Counted from the first letter of the stretch, positions 1-6,781 are shown. The stretch: 12,645 nt of DNA from Gp6-AA40 sp050742535 (GCA_050742535.1 JBOGIQ010000161.1:1-12645); one strand, 5' to 3'. Numbers and translations are program-made. Notes: generated by a model not told the origin, from the letters alone.

Positions 1-2
1 AA

Positions 3-101
3 TTCGAGTTGCAGTTGCAGTCGGAACACATCGAAGCAATAGTGCGCAACTTTCGAGAGTTTCTCGATCAGTATTTTCCCGAAAAGTCAGGCGGTGCGTG
101 A
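3..101 (+). CDS. C-terminal fragment of an unidentified protein upstream of the integrase
   Basis: The frame is open from the left edge of the window to a TGA at 99-101, giving 32 residues that end in FPEKSGGA. The visible part is rich in Glu, Gln and Phe (for example HIEAIVRNFREFLDQYF) and looks like an amphipathic helix. The stop overlaps the integrase start region (GTGATG: stop TGA at 99-101, ATG at 101-103), so the two genes are probably co-transcribed and translationally coupled. A small partner gene directly before an integrase is sometimes an excisionase or HTH regulator, but nothing in these residues proves that. No family is recognised. Confidence 0.5.
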   Translation, partial: FELQLQSEHIEAIVRNFREFLDQYFPEKSGGA

Positions 102-1486
102 TGCCGAAGCGGACAAACGACGGCCTGAAAAAGCGATGCGCACATAAGCGCAAAACCTGGAGCGATTGCGCCTGTGCGTGGTGGTTCGGCTTTCACTGCA
201 GTGGCCGCGAATATCGCTACTCCCTGACGAAGCTGGCGGCGGCTCGTCAGGAACCGCCGCCGCGGTCGAAGGACGACGCGATTGTCTGGCGCGATCGGCT
301 ACGCGCCGAGATTCGCGGCGGTACCTTTGTGGACCCGGATGTCATCGTGCCGATTGTCGAGACGCCGGCGGCGCTGCCGACGTTTGGTGACGTCTGTGAC
401 GAGTATCTGAAGCGGCACGTGCGCATCCCGACGCGCAAGCCGGCGGGTACCGCGGCGATGGAAGGGCATGTAGCGCTGCTGCGGCGGGCCGAGATCCCGG
501 CGGCACATGGCGAGACGGTGACTCTAGGGGCCAAACCAATCACGGCCGTCACCAAGGCGGATATCGAAGCGGTCCGTACATGGCGGCGACAACAACAGGT
601 CGCACGCGTCGGGCAGAGCCGGCCGCACGCCAAGGGCGGGGAGGCCGGTATTAACCGCCTTCTGTCACGGCTGCGGCATCTACTGTCGTGGTCCGTAGCC
701 GAGGGCTACCTGACAGACACCCCATTCCGGCGGGGCAGCGTGACTGTTGTGAAGTTGGTCCGCGGTGTCGAGAACGCCCGCACACGGCGGCTCGAGCCGG
801 GCGAAGAGGCGCGGCTGCTACAGCATGCAACGCCACATCTTCGGGCGCTGATAGTGGCGGCGCTGACGACCGGATGCCGGCTCGGGGAACTGCTGTCGTT
901 GCAGTGGAGTCAGATCCGGCGCGACGAGCGTGGCGAGGCGCGATGGCTCGTGCTGGAGGCGGCGAAGACGAAGACGTCCGAGACGCGGGCGATCCCGATC
1001 GGGCCGCGGCTGCGGGCGGAACTGGAGATGCGCCGACATGCACCTGACGGGAAGGAGCACAAGGCAACGGCCTACATCTTCGGCAACGATACAGGCGAGC
1101 AGATCGGCTCGATTCGGCGAGCCTGGGAGACGGCGGTGCTCTACGCGCACGGCCACACGCCGCTCTGGATCGGGAAGGGTAAGCTCTCACCGGAAAGCCG
1201 GGAGACGCTGAAGGCGATCGACCTGCACTTTCACGACCTCCGGCGGCAGTTTGCCTGCACGCTGCTTGAATCCGGGGCGGACCTGCACGACGTGCGGGAC
1301 TTCCTTGGGCACGCGGCCATCACGACGACGAGCCGGTATCTGCAGAGCACGCCGCTACGGCTCGAAAAGGCGCTCGCACGGATGGAAGCCGGAGGATTCG
1401 CACACCATTCGCACACGGAGGCGCCAGAGGCACCGGCGACGACGCCAGAATCGGACGCGGCAAATCGTCCGAACCTGTTGAACTGA
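101..1486 (+). CDS. Tyrosine-type site-specific recombinase (integrase)
   Basis: Cuts and rejoins DNA at attachment sites through a phosphotyrosine intermediate; it is the probable integrase of the element at the left edge. Numbered from a GTG at 98, the protein has 462 residues. The catalytic set is complete: Arg261 in TTGCRLGELL, Lys292 in the beta-hairpin TKTSETRAIPIG, His379 and Arg382 in HDLRR, His405 in FLGHAAITT, and nucleophile Tyr414 in SRYLQ. A core-binding (SAM-like) region spans about 95-215. The first 40 residues hold a Cys/His-rich arm (C14, H16, C24, C26, H33, C34), possibly a metal-binding arm-site domain. ATG at 101 is chosen over GTG at 98 because AGGCGG (89-94) is better spaced from it. 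The tail after about 435 is low-complexity. The gene runs convergently into tRNA-Gly, its likely integration target. Confidence 0.93.
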   Translation: MPKRTNDGLKKRCAHKRKTWSDCACAWWFGFHCSGREYRYSLTKLAAARQEPPPRSKDDAIVWRDRLRAEIRGGTFVDPDVIVPIVETPAALPTFGDVCDEYLKRHVRIPTRKPAGTAAMEGHVALLRRAEIPAAHGETVTLGAKPITAVTKADIEAVRTWRRQQQVARVGQSRPHAKGGEAGINRLLSRLRHLLSWSVAEGYLTDTPFRRGSVTVVKLVRGVENARTRRLEPGEEARLLQHATPHLRALIVAALTTGCRLGELLSLQWSQIRRDERGEARWLVLEAAKTKTSETRAIPIGPRLRAELEMRRHAPDGKEHKATAYIFGNDTGEQIGSIRRAWETAVLYAHGHTPLWIGKGKLSPESRETLKAIDLHFHDLRRQFACTLLESGADLHDVRDFLGHAAITTTSRYLQSTPLRLEKALARMEAGGFAHHSHTEAPEAPATTPESDAANRPNLLN

Positions 1487-1501
1487 AACGCTGTTAGAGG
1501 T

Positions 1502-1530
1502 TGGAGCGGGAGACGGGGATCGAACCCGCG
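1502..1530. other. Candidate attachment site core (3' half of tRNA-Gly)
   Basis: This is the T-arm and acceptor 3' part of the tRNA gene facing the integrase. Many tyrosine recombinases recombine within this part of a tRNA and leave a direct repeat of it at the far end of the element. Only one copy is in the window, so the site is inferred from position and not from a visible repeat. Confidence 0.3.
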
Positions 1531-1576
1531 ACATCGAGCTTGGGAAGCTCGCGTTCTACCGCTGAACTACTCCCGC
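1502..1576 (-). tRNA. tRNA-Gly (anticodon CCC)
   Basis: On the minus strand the sequence folds as a full cloverleaf. The acceptor stem is GCGGGAG pairing with CTCCCGC. The anticodon stem is CGAGC/GCTCG around the loop TTCCCAA, giving anticodon CCC. The T arm is GCGGG-TTCGATC-CCCGT (one G-U pair). The discriminator is T (U73, as expected for bacterial tRNA-Gly), and CCA is encoded at 1504-1502. It reads GGG codons, which a UCC isoacceptor could also decode by wobble, so it may be a tolerable integration target. The integrase gene ends 15 bases beyond its 3' end. Confidence 0.96.
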
Positions 1577-1594
1577 ATCCGGTAGAGAGGTTTC

Positions 1595-1600
1595 ATTCTA
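1595..1600 (-). promoter_or_regulatory. Candidate -10 box for tRNA-Gly
   Basis: On the minus strand TAGAAT (five of six matches to TATAAT) lies 18 bases before the 5' end of the tRNA, leaving room for a leader of about 11 bases. A -35 would fall in the adjacent palindromic repeat, where only a poor match (TTTCAA) is seen. Confidence 0.4.
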
Positions 1601-1609
1601 TCGTGTTCA

Positions 1610-1661
1610 GGCACCCTTGAAAGGGTGCCCTACGTTCGTAGGGCGTCCCTTTAGGGATGCC
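1610..1661. repeat. Inverted pair of REP-like palindromes (REPIN-like)
   Basis: Three hairpins lie flush against one another. The first is GGCACCCTTGAAAGGGTGCC (1610-1629), an 8-base-pair stem. The second is CTACGTTCGTAG (1630-1641). The third is GGCGTCCCTTTAGGGATGCC (1642-1661), a 9-base-pair stem with one G-T pair. The central hairpin supplies a GTAG in each direction, so each outer palindrome is preceded by GTAG, the signature of REP elements. The two halves are inverted, diverged copies of one unit. The pair starts two bases after the phosphomannomutase stop codon and could act as a transcript 3' structure; no T-tract follows it. Confidence 0.75.
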
Positions 1662-1663
1662 AA

Positions 1664-3019
1664 TCACCCGCGAATCAGCTGTAACACCTCGTCGCGGCGT
1701 TTCTCCATCAGCTCGGGGGTCGCCGCCTCGAGGTTCAGCCGCAGCAGCGGCTCGGTGTTCGACGCCCGCACGTTGAAGTGCCAGTCGGGGTAGTCGACCG
1801 ACACGCCGTCCATGCGCGCGATGTCGGCGTCCTTATAGCGCGCTTCGATCGCCGCCAGCGTCGCCGGCACCTCGTTCATGCTGCCAAGCTTCGTGTTGAT
1901 CTCGCCGGAGATGAAATACCGCTCCCGGTACGGTGCCAGCAGATCCCGCAGCGACTGGTTCTTCTTCGACATCAGCTCGAGGATCAGCAGCGCGGGAATG
2001 AAGCCGTTGTCCGCGTAGTAAAACTCGCGGAAGTAATAGTGGCCCGTTACCTCGCCGGCGAAGATGCCGTCCTCCTGCCGCATCCGCTGCTTGATGAAGG
2101 CGTGGCCGACGCGGTTCATCAGCGCCTTGCCGCCGTAGCGCGCGGCCGTGTCCCGGACGGCATGGCTGGCCCGCAGGTCGTAGATCACCGTCGCCCCGGG
2201 ATTCTTGAGCAGGAACGCTTCAGCCAGCAGCGCCGTCACGAAATCGCCGGAAATGAACTCGCCGCTGCCGTCGATGAAGAAGCAGCGGTCGGCGTCGCCA
2301 TCCCAGGCGATGCCGATATCGGCCTTCTGGCGGATCACTTCCGCCGTGATATCCCGCCGGTTCTCCTCGAGCAGCGGATTGGCCTCGTGGTTCGGAAAGG
2401 TCCCGTCGATCTCGAAGCAGAGCTTCGTCACCGTGCACGGCAGGCGATCGAAGAGCCGCGGTGCGACCAGACCGGCCATTCCGCTGCCGGCGTCGAGCAC
2501 CACGGTGAACGGCTTGATGACCTGAATATCGATGAAGGAGAGCACCTTGTCGACGTAGCGGGGGAGGATGTCTCGCCGCGTCAACGTTCCCGGCGCCGCG
2601 GCAGCCGGCGGGAGGCGGTCTGCGGCAATCATGTCGCGGATATCGCCGATGCCCGCGTCGCCGCTCAGCGGAAGCGCGCCGCTGCGCACCATCTTGATGC
2701 CGTTGTACTCGCCGGGGTTATGCGAGGCGGTGATCTGCGCGCCACCGTCGAGCGCATCCTCGACGACCGCGAAGTACAGCTGATCGGTCCCGAGCATGCC
2801 GTAATCCACGACGTCCACGCCCTGCATCAGGATGCCCTCGATGAACGCCGCGGAAATCGACGGCGAGGAGACGCGCATATCGCGCGACACGCCAACCGTC
2901 TTCGGCTGGAGATAGGCGGCTAAGCCACGGCCAATCTGCCGCGCGATCTCTTCGTTCAGCTCGGATGGATAGAGGGCGCGGATGTCGTACGCCTTGAAGA
3001 TCCCTGGGTTGATGTTCAT
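1664..3019 (-). CDS. manB: Phosphomannomutase/phosphoglucomutase (alpha-D-phosphohexomutase)
   Basis: Interconverts hexose 6-phosphate and 1-phosphate in the cytosol, here probably mannose-6-P to mannose-1-P for GDP-mannose synthesis. The 451-residue length is typical of the family. All four signature motifs are present in order: the active-site phosphoserine loop TASHNP (Ser99), the metal loop DGDADR (240-245), the sugar-binding loop GEVTGH (322-327, followed by YYFRE as in PMM/PGM enzymes rather than phosphoglucosamine mutases), and the phosphate-binding loop RASNTEP (418-424). Its ATG overlaps the stop of the upstream nucleotidyltransferase gene as ATGA, implying translational coupling, and the product of this enzyme would be the substrate of that neighbour. 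Glucose-phosphate activity is equally possible from sequence. A REP pair follows the stop directly. Confidence 0.93.
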   Translation of the reverse strand: MNINPGIFKAYDIRALYPSELNEEIARQIGRGLAAYLQPKTVGVSRDMRVSSPSISAAFIEGILMQGVDVVDYGMLGTDQLYFAVVEDALDGGAQITASHNPGEYNGIKMVRSGALPLSGDAGIGDIRDMIAADRLPPAAAAPGTLTRRDILPRYVDKVLSFIDIQVIKPFTVVLDAGSGMAGLVAPRLFDRLPCTVTKLCFEIDGTFPNHEANPLLEENRRDITAEVIRQKADIGIAWDGDADRCFFIDGSGEFISGDFVTALLAEAFLLKNPGATVIYDLRASHAVRDTAARYGGKALMNRVGHAFIKQRMRQEDGIFAGEVTGHYYFREFYYADNGFIPALLILELMSKKNQSLRDLLAPYRERYFISGEINTKLGSMNEVPATLAAIEARYKDADIARMDGVSVDYPDWHFNVRASNTEPLLRLNLEAATPELMEKRRDEVLQLIRG

Positions 3020-4074
3020 GCCCGTGTGAAGTCGGTCAAGGTGGTTTTGTCTCCGAGAACGGCGCCGTGGTCGAGCGTCACGTTGCGGCCGAGATGGCAG
3101 TTCCGGCCGACGATGGCGTTGCGGATTTCGGCGTCCTTGCTGATCCGGCAGTTCGGCCAGATGATCGCGCCTTCGACGACGGCGTTTTCCTCGACCTGGG
3201 TTTGCCGTCCGATGACGGAGTAGGGGCCTACGCGTGCGCCCGCCTTGACGGATACGCCCTCGTCGATGAAGCAGGGCCCCTCGACGGCCGCCCCGTCCTC
3301 GATGCGCGCATCGGCGGCGACCGCCGTGCGTGCCCCGGCGAGGCCACGGAAGGGGTCGGCGGAAAAACGGCCGTCCATGATGTCCCGGTGCACCTGCGTG
3401 TACTTCTCCGGCGTGCCGATGTCGATCCAGTAGCCGTCGTAGACGTAGGCCACGAAGGTCTCACGACGTTCGATCAGGGACGGGAAGAAACTGCGCTCGA
3501 TGGACCACGACACGTCCCTGGGAATCCGGTCGAACGTATCCGGCTCGAGGACGTAGATACCCGCGTTGATGTTGTTCGTGGTGATCTCGTCGGGGTTCGG
3601 CTTCTCGAGGAACCTGGTGACGTTGCCGGCCGAATCGGTTTCGACCAATCCGAACGCGGTCGGGTTCTCGACCGGGGTCAACACGATGGTGGCCTTCGCC
3701 CGACGCTCGCGGTGCAGGCTGATGACCGTGCCGAGGTCGATTTGGGTCAGCACGTCGCCGTTGAACACCACCACGGATTCCGTGAGGTTGTCGCCGGCAT
3801 ACCTGACGGCGCCGGCGGTGCCGAGTGGCGCCGGCTCGACGACATACCGGATCTTGATGCCCAGCTCCGACCCGTCGCCGAAGATCTCCTCGATGCGGCG
3901 GGGCTGATAGTTGAGGCTGAGGATGACCTCGTCGATCTCCGGCACCTGCTTCAGCAGATCGAGCTGATAGTGGAGAAAGGGCCGGTTGAAGATCGGGACA
4001 ATCGGCTTGGGCGTGTGGATGGTGAGAGGCCGCAGCCGCGTCCCCTTCCCTCCGGCGAGAAGGATCGCCTTCAT
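3016..4074 (-). CDS. manC: Sugar-1-phosphate nucleotidyltransferase (probable mannose-1-phosphate guanylyltransferase)
   Basis: Transfers a nucleotide to a sugar 1-phosphate, probably GTP plus mannose-1-P to GDP-mannose, feeding glycan or lipopolysaccharide synthesis. The 352 residues begin with the nucleotide-binding signature LAGGKGTRLRPLT (6-18). They continue with NGD (105-107, metal-binding Asp), FGLVE (141-145) and EKP (157-159). The region from about 250 to the end has the hexapeptide periodicity of a left-handed beta-helix (for example AVVEGAIIWPN), so the architecture is the GMPPB-like GT-A plus beta-helix type, not the ManC type with a cupin tail. GGGG lies upstream of the ATG at SD distance. 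It overlaps the mutase gene by four bases and is divergent from pgsA. Specificity for glucose-1-P or another sugar cannot be excluded; the pairing with the mutase supports mannose. Confidence 0.85.
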   Translation of the reverse strand: MKAILLAGGKGTRLRPLTIHTPKPIVPIFNRPFLHYQLDLLKQVPEIDEVILSLNYQPRRIEEIFGDGSELGIKIRYVVEPAPLGTAGAVRYAGDNLTESVVVFNGDVLTQIDLGTVISLHRERRAKATIVLTPVENPTAFGLVETDSAGNVTRFLEKPNPDEITTNNINAGIYVLEPDTFDRIPRDVSWSIERSFFPSLIERRETFVAYVYDGYWIDIGTPEKYTQVHRDIMDGRFSADPFRGLAGARTAVAADARIEDGAAVEGPCFIDEGVSVKAGARVGPYSVIGRQTQVEENAVVEGAIIWPNCRISKDAEIRNAIVGRNCHLGRNVTLDHGAVLGDKTTLTDFTRA

Positions 4075-4100
4075 GACAAACCCCGATCTTACAGTAGAAT
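4073..4100 (+). promoter_or_regulatory. Sigma70-type promoter of pgsA
   Basis: ATGACA (4073-4078, five of six to TTGACA) and TAGAAT (4095-4100, five of six to TATAAT) are separated by 16 bases. A start near 4107 would leave a leader of about 12 bases before the pgsA ATG at 4119. The -35 box overlaps the start codon of the divergent nucleotidyltransferase gene. Confidence 0.6.
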
Positions 4101-4118
4101 GCGGACGTCCCCAGGTTC

Positions 4119-4742
4119 ATGAACTTACCCAATAGTCTGACCATCGCGCGGATGGTGCTCGTCCCGCTGCTGGTCGTGGTGCTGCTCACCGAGTTCGACG
4201 GCAGCCGCATCGTCGGCGTGGCGAAGGAATTCGTCGCCGCGGCGATCTTCGGCATTGCCTCGCTCACCGACTGGCTCGACGGCTACCTGGCCCGCCGCCG
4301 GCGTCAGGTCACGTGGCTCGGCCAGATCCTCGATCCGATCGCGGACAAACTGCTGACGTCGGCGGCGTTCATTTCGCTCGTGCAGCTGAATCTCGCGCCA
4401 GCGTGGATGGTGGCGATCATCATCGGCCGTGAGTTCGCGATCACGGCGCTGCGCAGCCTGGCGTATTCGCGTGGCGTGACCATCCCGGCGTCGCCGCTCG
4501 GCAAGATCAAGATGGCATCGCAGGTGACGGCGATCCTGCTGCTGATCGTGGGATGGGGGCCGATTCCGGCGCTGGCGCCGCTTGGCCGTGCCGCGCTGTG
4601 GGTCGTGATGGGCGCGGCGATCGTCTCGGCAGTGGACTACTACCGCCGCTTCCAGCGCCTGGTGAACGCCCGCGTGACCGACGTCAATATCGTCCGCGAG
4701 CGGCGCGAAAGCGACCGGCGCGCCGCCCAGCGCGAACGCTGA
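4119..4742 (+). CDS. pgsA: CDP-diacylglycerol--glycerol-3-phosphate 3-phosphatidyltransferase
   Basis: Integral inner-membrane enzyme that makes phosphatidylglycerol-phosphate from CDP-diacylglycerol and glycerol-3-phosphate, the committed step to phosphatidylglycerol and cardiolipin. The 207 residues carry the full CDP-alcohol phosphotransferase signature: Asp51, Asp54, Gly55, Ala58, Arg59, Gly68, Asp72 and Asp76. The N-terminus MNLPNSLTIARM is typical of PgsA. Hydrophobic segments lie around 12-24, 37-49, 78-101 and 130-170. The C-terminal tail after about 180 is unusually basic and charged (RERRESDRRAAQRER) and is probably cytosolic. It is the only plus-strand gene between the integrase and the right end, and it converges on the secreted-protein gene. 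A related CDP-alcohol transferase is the alternative, but the N-terminus favours PgsA. Confidence 0.9.
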   Translation: MNLPNSLTIARMVLVPLLVVVLLTEFDGSRIVGVAKEFVAAAIFGIASLTDWLDGYLARRRRQVTWLGQILDPIADKLLTSAAFISLVQLNLAPAWMVAIIIGREFAITALRSLAYSRGVTIPASPLGKIKMASQVTAILLLIVGWGPIPALAPLGRAALWVVMGAAIVSAVDYYRRFQRLVNARVTDVNIVRERRESDRRAAQRER

Positions 4743-4754
4743 TTATTTCTGAAA

Positions 4755-4780
4755 GGCCGACCTTGAAGGTCGGCCGCTAC
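4755..4780. repeat. REP-like palindrome between convergent genes, possible bidirectional terminator
   Basis: GGCCGACC-TTGAA-GGTCGGCC (4755-4775) forms an eight to nine base-pair GC-rich hairpin. Read on the minus strand it is preceded by GTAG (4780-4777) plus one base, the REP signature. It starts 12 bases after the pgsA stop and one base after the stop of the convergent gene, whose TAG lies inside the GTAG. The position suits a shared 3' end structure, but no T-tract flanks it on either side. Confidence 0.7.
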
Positions 4781-5532
4781 CTCCGCATACCGACATAATC
4801 GCCGGCGGAAATCGCGTCGATGGCGGTCAGCACGTGCAGCGTCGACGTATCGCCCTTGACGTCGACGGCAACGGCTTCGCCAATCTGATAGAGGAAGTCT
4901 CCGGCGGCTTTCTTGTCGTGATAGACGACGAAGCGCGCGCCCGGGGTCACGCCCTGATTACTGCCGCGATCGATCAGCAGGAAGTCGCCGCGGCCGAATT
5001 GCGTCCGTCGATCCTGGCCCGAGAGGACGAGCCCGTAGTTGCCGCGCTCGGGATCGGTGGTCGAGGCCGACGTCACGGGGATCGTCGGCGCCGCAAACGG
5101 CTCGAGGTAGTCGTTGACGTCCACCGTTTCGCAGGCATGGCTGATGGTGGCCAGCGACATCTCCTCGTCCACAGCCCACACGCGCACCCAGCCGGTGGTC
5201 CGGATCGTCGCCGGGTTGCCCGGGCCGACGCGGCCGTCGCGGCTCGCCAGGACGCGCCGGGTGTAGTACTCCTGCCCGACGGCAATGCCGTTGCGGGTTC
5301 CGGCATTGATGGTCACCAGTTCGCCGGGAGCGTGGCTGTTGCGCACGATGGAGTCCTGGCTGCCGCTGATACGGAGCGGCACGCCGGGGACCTCGTATGC
5401 GAGCGTCGGCGCGCAGGCGAGGGCGACGACCTCAGCCGGAAGCGTCGTGGGCGTCGGCGCAGGGCCACGCTGTGCAGTTGCAGGAAGAGCAGCGGCGAGC
5501 ACACCCGCCGCGACGAATACTGCCCTGGTCAT
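4777..5532 (-). CDS. Secreted protein of unknown function with internal duplication (FlgT C-terminal-like repeats)
   Basis: Not recognised as a named family. The 251-residue protein begins with a signal peptide (MTRAVFVAAGVLAAALPATA), so it is probably periplasmic or outer-membrane associated. The body contains a duplicated unit. VTINAGTRNGIAVGQEYY (73-90) matches LLIDRGSNQGVTPGARFV (185-202); each copy is followed by a strand-rich stretch starting with Gly and ending in DY (113-142 and 217-246). Such 'G..nGv.vG..f' segments occur in FlgT C-terminal and LysM-associated envelope proteins. Two cysteines (40, 134) could form a disulfide. GGAGAGG (5541-5535) just before the ATG is a good ribosome site. 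It lies 16 bases after bamD, suggesting an envelope role in the same transcript. Confidence 0.75.
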   Translation of the reverse strand: MTRAVFVAAGVLAAALPATAQRGPAPTPTTLPAEVVALACAPTLAYEVPGVPLRISGSQDSIVRNSHAPGELVTINAGTRNGIAVGQEYYTRRVLASRDGRVGPGNPATIRTTGWVRVWAVDEEMSLATISHACETVDVNDYLEPFAAPTIPVTSASTTDPERGNYGLVLSGQDRRTQFGRGDFLLIDRGSNQGVTPGARFVVYHDKKAAGDFLYQIGEAVAVDVKGDTSTLHVLTAIDAISAGDYVGMRR

Positions 5533-5534
5533 AA

Positions 5535-5541
5535 CCTCTCC
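5535..5541 (-). promoter_or_regulatory. Strong Shine-Dalgarno for the secreted protein gene
   Basis: GGAGAGG on the minus strand ends two bases before the ATG at 5532. It is the clearest ribosome binding site in the window and fixes this start. Confidence 0.6.
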
Positions 5542-5548
5542 GCGATAA

Positions 5549-6328
5549 CTATTTGGCGTTCAGTTCTTTCAGGCGCTTCTGGACCCGTTCCAGATACTCG
5601 CTCTGGACGAATTCGTCCACGAGCCGCTGGTAGTACGGGAGGGCCTGTGCCTTGTTATCGGATTTGAGGTAAATCTCCGCCAGATGGTAGTAGACGGCGT
5701 CACGGTGGGTGTATTCCGGGTCCTCTTTGAGCAGGGCCAGCAGGCGCGTGACCGCGCCGCGCCAGGCGAACGCGCCCATGCGGACGTATGTTTCGCTCAC
5801 CGCCAGTTCGCTGTCGCTCAGCCGGTCGCGGGCGATGCGCCAGTTCTTCTTCGCTTCCGGCAACAGCTTGCTGTCCGGAAAGCGATCGAAGAAGACCTGA
5901 AACTCGGTGAGCGCCTCGCGCGTCGCGGTCTGGTCGCGGTCGGGGCCGCGCATCTGCTGGAAGTACGTCATCGCCAGCCTGTACTGCGCGTAATCCGCGC
6001 GCGTATGGCGCGGGTAGTAGGTGAGGAACTCGCGGTACTCGCTGTCGGCCAGAACGAGCGACTCGGCTGACTTCTCGCCGAGATAGGTGTCGGCGATCCC
6101 GAGTTTCGCGTCGGGGCGGAACGGGCTTTGCGGATAGTTGTCGAAGACCTGCCGGTAGAATTCGCGCGCCTCGAGCCACTTCTTCTCTTTGAGCGCGGCT
6201 TCGCCCCGGTCGAACAGAAACCTGTCGGGATTAGCGACGTTCTGCGGGACGGCGTCTTTGTTTCCGCACGCGGCCGCGATGAGGAGGACGCTGACGAGGG
6301 CGGTCAGGGGAAAAACGTGTCGAATCAT
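5549..6328 (-). CDS. bamD: Outer membrane assembly lipoprotein BamD (tetratricopeptide)
   Basis: Periplasmic lipoprotein of the BAM complex that works with BamA to fold beta-barrel proteins into the outer membrane. The 259 residues start with a lipoprotein signal peptide; Cys21 in LLIAAACGN is the probable lipidated residue (Ala at -3 is tolerated but not ideal). TPR-like helices follow from about residue 37: FDRGEAALKEKKWLEAREFY (39-58), then a pair near 75-105, the BamD-typical MTYFQQMRGPDRDQT (120-134) with FFDRFPDSK (146-154), and a last repeat AVYYHLAEIYLKSDNKAQAL (211-230). The length matches BamD (about 240-280). It lies 32 bases after ybgC and 16 bases before the secreted-protein gene, all on the same strand, which makes an envelope cluster. 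CpoB/YbgF-like TPR proteins are a weaker alternative. Confidence 0.88.
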   Translation of the reverse strand: MIRHVFPLTALVSVLLIAAACGNKDAVPQNVANPDRFLFDRGEAALKEKKWLEAREFYRQVFDNYPQSPFRPDAKLGIADTYLGEKSAESLVLADSEYREFLTYYPRHTRADYAQYRLAMTYFQQMRGPDRDQTATREALTEFQVFFDRFPDSKLLPEAKKNWRIARDRLSDSELAVSETYVRMGAFAWRGAVTRLLALLKEDPEYTHRDAVYYHLAEIYLKSDNKAQALPYYQRLVDEFVQSEYLERVQKRLKELNAK

Positions 6329-6360
6329 TCAGATATGAAAGTTCTGGCCCGCTGAAACCA

Positions 6361-6774
6361 CTATTCTGACATAGACGCCAAGAGCTCCCGCACGGTCTGT
6401 GGGAGACGGCAGGGGCGGCCGTTCGGGTCCATCGCGGCGTGAACCGTATGACCGGTCGCGAGCGGTTCCTCGCCGCCGACCAGCCAAATCTCGTAATCGA
6501 ACCGCAGCCTGACCGGGGTCAACAGCGTTGCCTTCGACCGGATCTCCAGCTCGTCGTCGTACCGCGCGGCCCGGCGGTACTCGGCATGTGCTTCGATCAC
6601 CGGCAGCGCCACCCCGTCCTTCTCCATCTGCCGATAGGTCCAGCCCGCGTCGCGCAGCCAGTCGGTCCGGCCGACCTCAAACCAGACGAAGTAATTGGCG
6701 TAGTAGACGACACCCATCTGGTCGGTTTCCGCATAGCGCACGCGGACGCGAGAACTGCGGGTGAGTCCTGTCAC
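6361..6774 (-). CDS. ybgC: YbgC/FadM-type acyl-CoA thioesterase (hotdog fold)
   Basis: Small hotdog-fold thioesterase that hydrolyses acyl-CoA, in many bacteria linked to the Tol-Pal envelope system or phospholipid metabolism. From the GTG at 6774 it has 137 residues. The active-site segment RYAETDQMGVVYYANYFVWFE (in two parts, ETDQMG and VVYYANY) carries the family Asp (Asp18 from this start). GRTDWLRDAG and the C-terminal GHTVHAAMDPNGRP also fit. A longer frame reaches a TTG at 6798, but that codon lies inside an AT-rich repeat and would add eight unconserved residues (HFACPGG region), so GTG is preferred. It follows rpe after a repeat-filled gap and precedes bamD by 32 bases. Substrate range cannot be read from sequence. 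Confidence 0.85.
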   Translation of the reverse strand: MTGLTRSSRVRVRYAETDQMGVVYYANYFVWFEVGRTDWLRDAGWTYRQMEKDGVALPVIEAHAEYRRAARYDDELEIRSKATLLTPVRLRFDYEIWLVGGEEPLATGHTVHAAMDPNGRPCRLPQTVRELLASMSE

Positions 6775-6781
6775 GCCGCCC

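Larger units (their letters stand above)
1..1520. mobile_element. tRNA-side end of a putative integrated element (genomic island)
   Basis: A complete tyrosine recombinase gene lies with its stop codon 15 bases from the encoded CCA of a tRNA-Gly gene on the opposite strand, and a further small gene is coupled upstream of it. Tyrosine recombinases of islands and prophages commonly use the 3' part of a tRNA gene as attB and stay next to it after integration. The exact boundary is not visible, because the second attachment repeat would lie left of the window; the right limit given here (inside the T arm) is a guess. The tRNA is intact. An old integrase remnant without a surviving element is the main alternative. 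Confidence 0.55.

Noticed and set aside
1778..2923. 381-codon open frame on the plus strand
   Set aside because: Lies antisense to the complete phosphomannomutase gene, is rich in Arg/Ala/Val/Asp without recognisable motifs, and is explained by GC-rich codon bias.
3067..4122. 351-codon open frame on the plus strand
   Set aside because: Antisense to the nucleotidyltransferase, which has all family motifs; the plus-strand translation has none.
4755..4775. Classical Rho-independent terminator
   Set aside because: The hairpin is strong, but there is no T-tract on either side, so it is listed as a REP with only possible terminator activity.
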